Positions 1-10,782 of a stretch of 64,000 bases of DNA are shown in pieces. Origin of the DNA: Cercospora beticola (taxonomy: Eukaryota; Ascomycota; Dothideomycetes; Mycosphaerellales; Mycosphaerellaceae); contig NC_088936.1 of the NCBI RefSeq assembly GCF_033473495.1, positions 4,340,001-4,404,000 of the forward strand. Direction: 5' to 3'. Within the stretch, counting starts at the first letter, position 1; every line of letters starts with the position of its first letter. The position numbers were made by a program, and so were the translations under genes. The notes under the pieces were generated by a model, which was given only the letters and a program-made list of their open reading frames with translations, was not told where the DNA came from and made no database searches.

Positions 1-161
1 AGTGTGAGCAATTCGTTCGGCTCTGCGATTAAGAAGCGTTGCGCATGCGATCCTTTCGTCAACGAAGCAAGCACCCGGTCAAGCATAATTTCAGTTTTTG
101 GATTGACCGTCTAACACCTAGTACAAATAGCATAATGCTAGACTAACGCAAGAGCCATTGC

Positions 162-1457
162 CTAGTGGCCCACCATCATTTGTGCTTTCTCATTATATCT
201 ATTGCCCACAGGCTTTGCTCTATTAACAATAGCCCGCATCTCATCCTTCTCCTCCTGCGTTAATTCAATACCACGAGAACTCCAGTTCTCCTCCAACCTG
301 CTAGCCTTTGTCGTTCCTGCAATCGGAATCATGCCCTGCGCAATAACCCAAGCAAGAGCAATCTGAGGTAATGTGCAACCTTTCCGATCGGCAAGTTTCT
401 TAATTTCTTCGACGATAGCCTTATTCTTATAGAAATTTTCTCCCTGGAATTTCGGAACTAATGAAAAGATTAGCGAAGCTGCGACGAACGATGATGGATT
501 GCAAATCTGACATACCGGTGCGACGGAAATCGTCCTGGGCGAAATCGTCAGGAGATTTGTAGGGAAAATCATCGACGAGCCACCCATGTCCGAGGGGACT
601 GTAAGCGACGTAGGCGATGCCTAGCTCTCTGGCAGTGTCGATCAAGCCATCAGTCTCGTGGAGAGTTTCAAATGCCGAGTATTCTGCTTGCACGGCGTCG
701 ATCCTGGCAACTAGTTTCTCTCGTCAGCGAAAAAGCTCCTAGCTATATGCTCGGTGTATATGTATACGTACTCGAATGCGCTTTACGAAGAGTCGCCGCC
801 GAGCATTCTGAAAGGCCAATGTATTTCGTCTTGCCCGCTTCCCTGATCGCATTCAGCACAGTGATGGATTCTTGGAGAGGGGTTTCTGTATTACGAAGTG
901 AGCAAAAGCATGGCATGCAGTTAGATAGCGGAATGACACGTACTAGGATCGATTCTGTGCAAGTAATACAGATCAGGCGTGAACCCGAGCCGTTCGATCG
1001 TGCCTTCGATGTATGTTTTGATGTGATGAGCAGAGTTAGTGACTGCCCCGTCCTCGAAACAGGCGAATCCACATTTTGAAGCGACTAACGGTTTGGATGC
1101 AATTAGCTCGCAGTTTTGCCTTGGCACTTTTCTCAATCAACTTACTAAAGACTTGATCACGGACGTTGTGTTTTCTGATGAACTCTCCCAAAAGCTTTTC
1201 GTTGATTCCAGCTTGATAAACAACCTACCACTCGATCGTCAGCTGTTTGTTTGCGCGGATCTCTCAATAGAGGCACAGAGTATGACAATGTGACTTACAG
1301 CCGTGTCCCAGAAAGTACAGCCCAGCTCGATGGCTTTGAGCAGTACTGGTTCAGCCTCTTCGAGGCTCAGATTGCTGCCCAGTCCAAAGCTCAATCCCAT
1401 GGCGCCGAACCCCGGGATTGGAACTTGACGATCCGCGAAAGTTTGAGTTTTCGTCAT
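162..1457 (-). CDS. Aldo-keto reductase, six exons
   Basis: Likely NADPH-dependent aldo-keto reductase of the pyridoxal-reductase/YakC-like group, cytosolic, 327 aa. My exons on the minus strand are 1457-1299, 1224-1146, 1084-944, 885-772, 710-516 and 457-162; all junctions are GT-AG and keep frame. The joined protein shows the AKR tetrad: Asp51 (WDTA), Tyr56 (VVYQAG), Lys83 (IASKCG) and His122 (YYLHRIDP). It also has the family motifs KYIGLSECS and AYSPLGHGW, and the C-terminal QIALAWV...IPIAGTTK stretch that binds the cofactor phosphate. The length matches the family (about 325-340 aa). The start at 1457 gives the usual short lead before the first beta strand ([11 protein letters not shown]). 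The substrate cannot be told from sequence. No frameshift or stop was needed, so the gene looks intact. Confidence 0.88.
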
Positions 1458-2146
1458 ATTTTCTTCGCGTCAGACAATTGAATTTCTGGTCGAAGGTCAA
1501 AAAGTCATAGAACTATCAAATAGCACAACAAGCCAGAGATGCTGTGAAGGAGATGGGCGCACGCGTTTATATGTGCGACCATATTCGACCCCAATGGCTG
1601 GGCTGGTGACGTCGGTCGTTCGAAGCGGGCGCGGACGCGGACGCTATGGCAGAAGGACATAGACACGGACTTAACGCGAACACATCGAGAAGGAGAGCAG
1701 CAAACGCCATTCTGATATTCTCACTTGGCGAATGAGTGGACAGACCTTTTCTCACTCTTCCAGATGGCTCATGCACACGTGCCAATGCCGGCACGGACCA
1801 ACGCGGCCGCTCAGGATCCCGATCCCACCATGATGGATCTGCAAACTCCGATAAAGCCATGCCTGGACAACTTCGGATGCGGTCCTAGATGCCAAAGTCC
1901 GAATGAGAGAAGGCGATGAACAAGAGTACGCGACAGTGCAGTTCCCTTGGTTGTCATTCGAAACGTTGAGATATCTAGCCCGGGAATTTCTCGCCCGAGA
2001 CTCAGAATACTGGCCGATTGTGGGACATTGCACACGACAATCTGGACCAGGCGGTGCTCGCGAATGTGGTTGCCGATGAGAGAGCGTATTGCATCAATGC
2101 TTGCATAGACCTCGGGGGATCGAAAGAACGCCTATCACCTCGACCT
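1458..2146. other. Intergenic, no gene seen
   Basis: The short ORFs here overlap on both strands, have no recognisable motif and use codons unlike neighbouring genes. The left part holds the 5' flank of the minus-strand aldo-keto reductase. Confidence 0.5.
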
Positions 2147-2674
2147 CTATGAGACCTGCACATCCATATCGTCCATCTGGAAAGCAGGACCCGCATCAGC
2201 AGCGGCCTCAGCGCCCATTTCGTGATCTGTGTCATAGCCAATCTCGTTCTCATTCTCAACGCGTTAAGCTTCTGGGCGAACACCCTTCCGCACTTTGGTA
2301 ATCTTGATCTCCTTCGAGTCGAGTTCTGGGGCGTGAGGTATTGCTGAATTCATTGGCACAGCAACCAGCCAGCCCAGCTTGATTTCTTGTGAGGTGGCCG
2401 CGACTCGAGACTTGTTGGGGAAATTCCAAATAATGAAGTGTTGTTGTAGTCCGTCAATCACCTGTGTTGCAGCAGCATAGCCGCTTGGGGGAAAGGTCAT
2501 TTCGAGCTGATGGTGGTCAGTGATGAAGAGATGGCGCAAGGAAATCGTGCAGACCAAGTAGATGGCATTTTCTTCGTCCTGCATACGCCTCTCCGAGTCG
2601 GTAAACAGCTTCTTTGCCCATGCGGGCGCGCTCTCGTCCAATCCTGGACACTGGTGCTGTTGCGGGTCGGCCAT
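2147..2674 (-). pseudogene. Small hypothetical ORF interrupted by an in-frame TAA
   Basis: I do not recognise this protein. From the ATG at 2674 an ORF of 136 codons runs to a TAA at 2266-2264. It starts with MADPQQHQCP and has a soluble, mixed composition (IKLGWLVAVPMNS). Directly after the TAA the same frame stays open for 38 more codons with a clearly coding, acidic composition (RVENENEIGYDTDHEMGAE) down to a TAG at 2149-2147. Either the stop is a recent nonsense mutation, or a very short intron containing a good branch-like CTTAAC removes it. A possible intron also lies near 2490-2540 (branch CTGAC, acceptor CAG). It sits alone in a gene-poor tract. Function unknown. Confidence 0.35.
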
Positions 2675-4201
2675 ATGTGCTCGGTTTGCGACAATGGTGC
2701 TGGAGATGTGTGCGTCGTGCTGGTTGTGCAGTGACTGACTTCAGCAAGAAATCATGCAACGCATGCACGCCGAGTCTGCTCATGCGCAGGCGTTGGCTGT
2801 TTGCCTGTTTGTTTGCCTGATGGCGCAGAATCTGGCAGAAATCGCGATTTTGACCCAGTCTCGCCGACATTCGAAAGCGCACTCGAGTACAGGAGTTATC
2901 ACTGCCATTTCGCCGGACTGGTGCATTGGGAAAGCCGGTTCCATCACGAGCCATTTCTGCGCTGATTCTCCATACCTGCAACCTACCACGTCGGGTCCGT
3001 TCTTGTTCGACTGAAGTGCATCCGGGCAAGACGGAACGCGTCCTCTCTGACGCCAGTCTTCGTGTCCTCTACTGGGACTTTGCTGGCGGCCTTGTGTCGG
3101 CTCCAAACCATGCTCGCGAACAACATGTGCTCATCTGTACGAGAGTCTTGACAGGCCTCGAAGGCACACCGTTGCGCAGTCCAGTTTCATGTTGAGATGC
3201 GCGTGATGTCAATGTGTAGAAGGAGTGAGAGAAGAGTGGGAAGGACAAGGCAGTGGTGAGGCTCGTCTCGAGGCAGACGCGCTCTAACAACACCACCTCT
3301 GCTCCTTGTTATCGCCAGTTCGTGCCAGCGGCTATTTCGCGAAACAAGGCTTATTTCATGTCGTGCCGTTTCATGCGGACACGAAAACAGCCTTATATGA
3401 AACAAGGCCTATTTCATAGAATAAGGCCTTTTCTGTGCTATGCAATGCAAAGCGAAGGTTATATACCTAAACGAGGTAGAGGCATTCGCGCGGTCGTACT
3501 ATTGTATTTCGCTCGGCTATTATATATAACGCAGAGATTCCGGAATTTCGAGGATTCTAACTGCGTTTTCCTAATATCGAGTAGACTCTCCTAGACAAGA
3601 GATAGCAGAGACAGCAGAGATAACATCGTCGTTGTCGAAGTATAATAGAGCAGAGTCTAATTATCGCAATGCACGCAGTTGCCGTACGTACACGGATAGA
3701 GGCGGAGGGTAAGCGCTAAACAGTTGCCGGCCGGAAAGCGACGATTACACGAATATAGAAAGGGCCTTAAAACATAAATAAGGCCTTACTTATGTACGCT
3801 AAGCACGACATTAAATAAGGCCTATTTGATAGCGCTGGCGACACGAACAAGGCCTTATCCGCGGAATAGGCCTTAGCACGAGCTGGCGCAAACATCCTGC
3901 CACTCATCCCAACTCTTCCACACAGAGCACAGTAGAGAACGACGCGCATCCAGGGCGGAAAGTACAACAGACGCCCGTAGCAGGCATGAATCAGGAACGG
4001 GAAAGAGCAGGGCGAAGTGGCTCCGACGGCGTGGCATGTGGGTTCGCAATGATGTAGCTGCGTCGTACGCTTCAACACCTTGTGTCACGACCAGACGCGT
4101 TCAGAGGAAGGTATAGGTCCGACACCTCTCCTACACACTGATTTACTTCATCTCGACTCTCTTCTCAAGCCACTTGCTCAAGCTCAAGCTTATTCTCGAA
4201 G
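2675..4201. other. Gene-poor, A/T-shifted tract with repeat-like sequence
   Basis: No convincing gene. About 3340-3880 holds the AAGGCC palindrome cluster listed separately. The stretch 3480-3720 is rich in TATA, CTA and TAG triplets and unlike the flanking genes, which suggests a decayed mobile element. The last 100 bases, pyrimidine-rich, are the 5' leader of the secreted protein at 4202. Confidence 0.45.
3345..3875. repeat. Cluster of AAGGCCT(T) palindromic repeats
   Basis: The core (A/T)AGGCCT(T/A) or a one-base variant occurs near 3345, 3404, 3423, 3762, 3780, 3817, 3849 and 3867. It is usually embedded in an A/T-rich context such as ATAAGGCCTTA or AAGGCCTATTT. The core is self-complementary, so each copy reads the same on both strands. 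Spacing is irregular, with two groups (3345-3430 and 3762-3875). I cannot assign it to a named repeat family. Confidence 0.6.
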
Positions 4202-4801
4202 ATGCACTCCTCCACGTTCCTCATCGTACTCGCAGCTTCCCTCGCGTCTGCTCGTCCAGCAACTCCAAATCTCACCGATTTCTACCTCGTCACTACGACC
4301 TCCCGCGACCCGGTCTCGAACTCCTCACTTCTGCCTAATGTGAATGCCACGTCACTCTTTGACGCCGATGGCGACAGCAGCGACCTGTACCAGCTGCGCC
4401 TGATCGGCCCAGGATATGGCAGTCTTCCCAGGTTCAACTTGGTAGACAACGCGTTGCATACCACCTCGTACGGCCCTCATGGCAATGGCGAATACGACTA
4501 CGAGAGCACCGAAGTGGAGACAGGCGAGGACCTGGCCTTTGATCCTACGCCGGAGGACGGCAGCAACTTGAGCCTGAAGGAGGGATACCTGTTGGCCGTA
4601 GATGGAGAGTGCACGGGGTGGACTGTTTGTCCTGGTGCACGTCAGCAAGCTGTAGTAAGTTAGCGCGCATGTGCTGGTAAAGTGAAGAAGCCATAGAGCT
4701 TGCGTGCTGACTTTGACCTGCGCACACAGATTTCGTGGAAGGGAAATGATTCGGGCTGTGAGACGCGCTTCATTCAGGCCGTGGCTAGTGCTCCATACTA
4801 G
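4202..4801 (+). CDS. Small secreted protein, phiA/DUF7907-like
   Basis: Predicted secreted cell-surface protein of 174 aa. Exons 4202-4654 and 4730-4801; the intron has a GTAAGT donor, a GCTGAC branch site and an ACAG acceptor, in phase 0. Residues 1-18 form a signal peptide (MHSSTFLIVLAASLASARP). The mature part has several N-glycosylation sequons (NLT, NSS, NAT). It ends in a pattern typical of the Aspergillus phiA-type family: a GYLLAVDG strand, a Cys pair in CTGWTVCP, then SWKG...GCETRFIQAVAS. Those proteins are small wall or secreted antigens linked to conidiation; the function here is inferred from the pattern only. Without the intron the ORF stops early at TAG, so splicing adds the last Cys and the hydrophobic C-terminus. 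Confidence 0.75.
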
Positions 4802-5082
4802 AACTGCAAAGATAAATGGTACTAGGACTTATCCTGTTGTGCATCATAATGAAGACCACCGCCCGTACTGCTACTTCACTCACGAATGTGTTTCAGGTTC
4901 ACTTATCTCCTGTTCAAACGAACAACAATCACTTTCACGCTTGACTCGTCTGTCAGAGCAAGTGAGGACTCATTTCCGGCTTCAAGTCTGCCGAGCGCGA
5001 GCACAAAACCCACCATCATTCCGCTCGCAACCTGCTCTGTTACAACAACTTGTCATCCCCACCTCCAGATCCCGTCCGCACG

Positions 5083-8048
5083 ATGGTAACTCACAAGCCT
5101 CTCCCCACACCATCTCCGGAGAAGGAAGATGAGCTCTTCGTATCAGACACGGACGACGCCAATGTCGAAGCCCGCACATCGGAGCCACCGCGCAATCTGA
5201 AGCAACCACTCAAACTGCTCAAGAAAGCGCCCAAGCGAAGCTACGATTTTTCTTATGCCACATATCTGGAAGAAGGCTTGTCGATCACATCGGCCGCATA
5301 TGATCCCCGACTGGTCAAGCTCAAAGAGGCGCTCGCGCAGATTGGCCTCGATGTCACAGAGCTTATCCCTGAGGGAGATCTGGTGAAAGCGGTATTTGCC
5401 CATCTGTTACGCACCGCAGCCGCGCTCAAAATTGCACCTTCGAAGCGTAAGCGACATATCTGCTTAGTGGGCGATTCCGGAGCTGGGAAGAGCTCCATCA
5501 TCAATTGCATCCTCGGAATACCTGAACTGGCGTTGGTTTTGGGGCTGGCAAAAAGTGTCACGATGGTAGCAACCTCTTACGAGTCCGCGTTCCCATGGCA
5601 GACGAAGCGATTCGCTGCGCGCATCGTCCTCCTCTCCCATCGTGAGATTCGGGCGAAGTTGCGAGGTCTGTGCGCAGATTATTTCAGTTACCAGCTGGAG
5701 CTAGTAGAAGTCCGAAAAGTGGCTCAAGCGAGAGCGGTGAAGACACTGGACGTGGAAGACAATGAGGGCGATGCCTCAAAAGCTGAGCAGCCTTCTGAAG
5801 TTCGGGAAACTAAACGCGAAGCTGCCCAATCTGCATTCGAGGTCTTCCGCTCCCTGTTTCGCAAACGTGAGAAGGAATTCGGAAATGATGAGCGCGGCAA
5901 GGAATTCCTGCGATTGGCCGATGGCAAGCTTGAGGAAACTGTCAATGAGTTCATGAAATGGTGCACTGATCTTCTACCGAAGGCCACGGAGCAACCAGCG
6001 AACAGCAACAGCAGGAAAAAGACGAACTCCGTCCAACTTGAGGCTGAGACCCAGGAAAAGCTGCACACGCAGCTTCAGATGTACGCCGAGTCCGAGCAGA
6101 CCCTGTCCAAGACTCCAAATTCCTCCCTCTGGGCACTTGTCAGTAAGATCCACATAGGCATCCGCGACGTGCCTATTCTGGAACACGCGATCTTCGTAGA
6201 CTGGCCAGGGGCTAGTGACAAAAACTCTCTGCGTGCGAAGGCTTCGAATCAACGTGTATCAGACTGCGATGAGATATGGATCGTCGGTCAAATCAGCCGT
6301 GTCACTACGAACAGGACCGTAGCTGACGCTTTGCACCGATATGCGGCGATCAAACCATGTGCGATTGTGTGTACTCACATAGACACTGTTGCAGACAACA
6401 CCGAACACCTAGCACACTTGCAGGCACAGGGCTTCCAGGATTCCGCCTACACGAAAGAGTGTGCGCGGCGCGAAACGCTCGACACAACAATCCGTGCCCG
6501 GAAGGCAGATCTGAAAGAGCATGAAGAGGCGATCTCGAATGGCCAAATTGTTGTGATCGTTGAAGATGAAGAGTACCTGTGTGATGGCACAGAGGAGGAG
6601 TTGCAAATCGCCAGGAACAGAATCAACAGCGACAATGCGGCATTGAAGAAGTTGGAAAATGAGCTTGCCGAAGCCGATGCATCGATCATTAACCGTGGTT
6701 GGGATGTTCACGAATTATTCTTTCGCAGCATGTTGAAATCTGCGCTGGCGGAAATGGAACTGAATGCAAGCATGTTCTTCGTCTCGAATGAGCACTACAT
6801 GGGCTGCAGAGGCGCGAAGTCCGTCAAAGGCAGTCTTCTCGAGCTGGGGCGCACTGGAATTCCGGAGCTGAGACGTCACATATTGAGAGCGACTGAGGCC
6901 GATGAAATGGCAGCGATGCAGGAGTACATTGCAAAAGTTGAGATATTTCTTCGCGGTCTTAACGTCGTTGCCAATCCCGAGCACGAAAAGGAGAACCGCA
7001 AGGTGCTCCTGACTATCAAAGAGGGCAAAGACAAGATCAGCGATCTGAAACACGGCGATTATATTGCGGCCTTGGAACACACTCTTGAACAAAGCTTCGA
7101 GCGTCCTGTTGTTAGACGAATGGATGATCTGGTCACAAACGCTACCGAGATCGCCGCCGGGAAGATCAATTGGCAGGCGTCGACACTCAAAGCCTTTATC
7201 GCCAACGCCGGCTTGCACAATACGCCAAAGGTCGGGCGACACAATTGGAATCGAGCATTCTTTGCCGATTTTATTAACAACATCCTTGCGAACTGGGATA
7301 CATTCGTGAATGAGGAGGCCGACGCTTTCACCAAGCTTCAGGAAAAGTTGTTGGAGGAAATTCGAGGTGTTATCGCGAGTTCGAACGGGCGTCGCGCCGC
7401 CAAACAACTAGGCGACAAGACGGGCCAATTTCGTGAGTTGATCGAGGCCAAGATCGAAGAAGCAGAGCGTCTCTGCGAGAAAGCAAGGAGAGAGTATGCG
7501 ATCAAGCTCATGTAGGTGCTCATCCCTCGGGCTGTGTTTCTGTGTACTGACATAATAGCAGGTCGATCAAGACCGAGGCAACGACGCCTGGAACGAAGCC
7601 TCAGAAAAGCTACATCGACAAGGCAATGGACCACGGCTACGATTCGTGCAAGCTCGTCAAAGGTAACATATTCCTCGGTCCATTTCTGTGACTGGTTTGC
7701 TGACGCTTATCAGGAAGAGGCTATCGCAGAAGCGTCATCAACACACTCAAGAGTTACGTAGCTAAGAGGAGCAAGAGTTCACCGTTCAGAAGCGTCGTGA
7801 TCGATATCAAGACTGCAGTTGAGGAAGATGCTAACGCGCAGGTCGAGGTCCTGGTTGATGCAGTCGAAGGCATCTTCGACGACATCACAGGTTGGCTCGA
7901 AAGCGTTTTCGCGGAGCAGGCGGGCGATGCAGTTGCTCCAGTTGTTCGAAAGGGACTTCAAAAGTACCTTCCGGATGCTCTGCAGAGACACCAGGATATC
8001 AAGACGCGGCTGGACGAGATCATCAAGGAGTATCAGAACGCGACATAG
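5083..8048 (+). CDS. Large P-loop GTPase, SLIP-GC/DUF7605-like
   Basis: Predicted dynamin-superfamily-like GTPase of 954 aa. Exons 5083-7511, 7562-7662 and 7714-8048; both introns have GTA donors and CAG/GCAG acceptors, and the frame is kept. The open frame begins upstream at a TTG, so I take the first ATG at 5083. Walker A/G1 is GDSGAGKSS at about residue 130. A G3-like DWPGASD lies near 373 and a G4-like CTHIDT near 432. Long charged helices follow at about 480-560 and 880-950. This layout (N-terminal charged tail, G domain with a long helical insert, helical C-terminus) matches fungal proteins annotated as nuclear GTPase SLIP-GC-like or DUF7605. Their cellular role is unknown. The third exon is a conserved-looking amphipathic tail that a single-ORF annotation would lose. 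Confidence 0.8.
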
Positions 8049-8371
8049 GGCGAAGGGCCGTGGACATGGCATGGGATGAGTTGAGGTATTACGCGAGCAA
8101 AATGGGCAGTCGTTTTATCAACAGCATTGAGTATGAGCAGATCCAGGTAACATCCACTGTATCTAGTCTGAGATCCTGCATTCAGGCATCTTTGTCCTCG
8201 TTTGTTCTGTGTTTGATTGGCAAACACGTTTCCCAAGAGTATATCTACATGAGTTCACACTACACACTACAGCAGGTTGCTTGTGCAGCTGATGCTGCAT
8301 AAGTGAATTGCATGTCACATGCGATTCACTTACCTCTTCCCGGTCCGCGCTTCCCGTCCAGGTGCGCGAGG

Positions 8372-8379
8372 TTTATATA
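8372..8379 (+). promoter_or_regulatory. TATA-like element upstream of the ATG-only exon gene
   Basis: TTTATATA lies about 90 bp before the ATG at 8470, a normal distance for a fungal TATA box plus a short leader. Motif match only. Confidence 0.35.
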
Positions 8380-8469
8380 TTCTACCAAAACTTTCCACTT
8401 ATCCCAGAAACTGCGAAACTCAAAACCGCAAAACTTCCAAAGCCGCAACAGTCGGACACAAGGATCAAA

Positions 8470-8875
8470 ATGGTAAGCGGTTCATGCCAGTCTGCAGCAG
8501 TAGGTCGTGCTAACAACTGAACAGGAGAGCAGCAACAAATTCAAGTACCGCCGCGGCGACCCTTCGGGTCTCGAAAACCAGCTCCAGAGATTCGAGGCGC
8601 GCTTCGAGGAGCTATACCCAGATACCATGGCTGAGCTGGCAGAAGAGAAGAAGCGTCGTCGGGCTGAGCGCGCCGCGCTGAACCAAGGCAACCCCAACGC
8701 GACATCTGCCGAAGACGAAAAGGCTCCAGAAGACCGCCGCGACACACTCGACAAGTTGCGTCAGGAGTTCGCAAAACTCTGGGAGGAGGTGCTCCCAGAG
8801 ATCAAGGTCAAGATGGCAGAGAAGCGGCGTAACAAAGCGGACTTCGTGTCTTCTGAAGAGAACTCACGAAGCTGA
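8470..8875 (+). CDS. Small charged coiled-coil protein with an ATG-only first exon
   Basis: Unrecognised protein of 117 aa. The coding sequence is best read as exon 1 = 8470-8472 (just ATG), intron 8473-8524, exon 2 = 8525-8875. The intron has a GTAAGC donor, a strong GCTAAC branch motif and an ACAG acceptor. Exon 2 opens with ESSNKFKYRRGDPSGLENQLQRF and has no suitable early Met, which supports the split start. The protein is helical and highly charged, with two coiled-coil-like segments (about 15-50 and 72-105). It lacks a signal peptide and membrane segment. A further open stretch in another frame (8872-8996) may belong to it through a second, 43-nt intron (8829-8871), which would replace the last residues. 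Function unknown. Confidence 0.6.
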
Positions 8876-8996
8876 GATCGAGGAATTGGTGCTGAAGGGA
8901 CATAACTCAATGCCGCGAGTTCAAGTCTTCTTGTCCCGCATGCGAGGAGAACTAGAGAGTACGCCGGAGGCCATCGTGGAGCACTATTTTGATTGA

Positions 8997-9357
8997 GAGG
9001 GTGCTAGAGACGAAGTCAACGAGGTCCACCGAACAAGCGAGCGGCATTACGGAGGTCCTTAGAGGTTGCGGCATAGCTCAACGAGAACATTGTGTAATGT
9101 GGCATTAACCTAGCGAATGGATGTTTGAGTCTCCTTCTAGGCTTATAACGAAACATTCCCTTTCTGATCTTGGCTTTGCCCTGATAAATTGTGGTACTGT
9201 CGTTCTCTAATGAATTCGCAACGCATTTCTGCCATATCGGTAGTCTAGCTGCTACCGCTGTTCCTCGACGTTGGTCAGAGCACATGTCTGTACAAAGCAC
9301 CCTGTACCGTAGTAGAATTGGTCCATGACACAATTTACCGCAGTGTCAGTAATCTCT
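8997..9357. other. Convergent 3' flanks, nothing recognised
   Basis: Lies between the small charged protein (plus) and the disordered protein (minus). Only short ORFs without motif; probably the two 3' UTRs. Confidence 0.5.
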
Positions 9358-10782
9358 CTATGTAGAGCGATAGTGCTGTTCTCTCATAGTTCTCGGTGTG
9401 CCAGCATAACCCCGTCCAGATTGCTCTCCATCACTCGGACCGGTATAATAGCGATACATTGTGCTCGCATCCACAGGCTGTGTGAGTAGATCAATCGGCG
9501 TTGGCTGGCTGACATGGAAGAGACCTGTTCCAGAATCCAGGACATAATCCGATTCCGTTTGGGGATCATCGCTCACAGCAGCAGTCTCCGAATTGCTGGC
9601 ACTTTCCATCATTGCAGCATTCCCCTGCATAATGGCAGAGATTGGAGGGAGTGAGACTGGAGAAGCTCTCCGCTGAGGGTAGCTCTCGTAGGCTTGACCA
9701 AATGACTGGGCAGGTGTGTTGTATTCCGCAGGTGTCGTTGCTGCACCTCCGGTCTGGTTCGAGGGCTCTGGATGCCTCTGAACGGCGTAGTTGTTCCCTG
9801 GGCGATCGATAGTGGCATTGCTGTATCGTGTGCCAGCGGAAGCAGAATATGAGTTATATCCGCTATCGTTCGTGCTTTGCAAGGTAGAACCCCCGAACGA
9901 CGAATTCTCGACGCTAGTGAAGGACTGCCAGTGTTCGACAGGGTGAGCAGGCTCTCTTCTCTCGATATTTGTATAATGCTCATAATCACTAGTGGTGGGC
10001 CCGATCGCTCCATATTGAGATGACGACACTCTGAAGCGGTCCTCAACAGAATCTCTGACTGCAGTGTCTTCAGTCAACCCGTCTGGTGTGAACACAGGAG
10101 GCATTCCGTTAGGCGCCTGTAATCGGAGAGTTGGACGCGGTGATGGACGCCTACGCACGAGTGGCGGCGCACGGTGCATTGTAGAGAAGCGTTCCATCTC
10201 AGGCTCTCCAGCGTTATTCTCTGGGAGCTGTCCCGACTCCTGACGTCCTTCACATGAATATGGATGGCCTCTGTAACGCATCAAGATCTCGGAAGCATCA
10301 GGCCTAACTGTGGGAGAATAACACTCTGGCCATCCCGAGTTGTAATCCCAACCCTGCTGATGTGGGGGTCGAAGGTGCCATGCCTCATAACTGTTTCGTC
10401 GAACAGAGTTGGATCTCTGGACCAGCATTTCGTACATGTTGGCCTCTATTGTGCGCATCCGCCGCCTCAGATGCCTTGTCCCTGGTGGTAGCACGCGTTG
10501 GATTCGCTGTGAAGCTCGTCTCACTATGCGGCCCACTGCAGATCGGTTGTTTCTGTCTGCTTCTGTAATAAGCATAGGTGGTACATTGGGGCCGGCCTCC
10601 ATTTGATTGCCGCGGCGACTCCTAATGCGTGTAGAGAGCCCCTCCATTATGCTCTCAAACGTGTGATCAGCGGGCCGACGAGGCTGGTTGCGCAGTCCAG
10701 TGTGCTCAGCGTCGTGGTACGAGATAGAAGCACTGCTCTCATGGCCCTCTTGATCGCGAGAACTTTGCTCTTGTTGTGACAT
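9358..10782 (-). CDS. Disordered Ser/Arg/Pro-rich hypothetical protein
   Basis: Unknown protein of 474 aa in a single exon. I start at the ATG at 10782 (MSQQEQSSRDQEGHE). The open frame continues 83 codons upstream to 11031, but that part has a different composition and crosses a likely promoter. Features: an N-terminal acidic/Ser region, a basic cluster at about 60-115 (RIVRRASQRIQRVLPP, RHLRRRMR) that could be a nuclear signal or amphipathic helix, then a long low-complexity region rich in Ser, Thr, Pro, Tyr and Gly. No known domain, signal peptide or membrane segment. The codon pattern is coding-like throughout. The tail ends in REQHYRST. It could be a regulatory scaffold, but that is a guess. 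Confidence 0.6.
   Translation of the reverse strand: MSQQEQSSRDQEGHESSASISYHDAEHTGLRNQPRRPADHTFESIMEGLSTRIRSRRGNQMEAGPNVPPMLITEADRNNRSAVGRIVRRASQRIQRVLPPGTRHLRRRMRTIEANMYEMLVQRSNSVRRNSYEAWHLRPPHQQGWDYNSGWPECYSPTVRPDASEILMRYRGHPYSCEGRQESGQLPENNAGEPEMERFSTMHRAPPLVRRRPSPRPTLRLQAPNGMPPVFTPDGLTEDTAVRDSVEDRFRVSSSQYGAIGPTTSDYEHYTNIERREPAHPVEHWQSFTSVENSSFGGSTLQSTNDSGYNSYSASAGTRYSNATIDRPGNNYAVQRHPEPSNQTGGAATTPAEYNTPAQSFGQAYESYPQRRASPVSLPPISAIMQGNAAMMESASNSETAAVSDDPQTESDYVLDSGTGLFHVSQPTPIDLLTQPVDASTMYRYYTGPSDGEQSGRGYAGTPRTMREQHYRST

Noticed and set aside
2517..3029. 170-codon minus-strand ORF
   Set aside because: Overlaps the better 2264-2674 ORF in another frame and resembles random translation.
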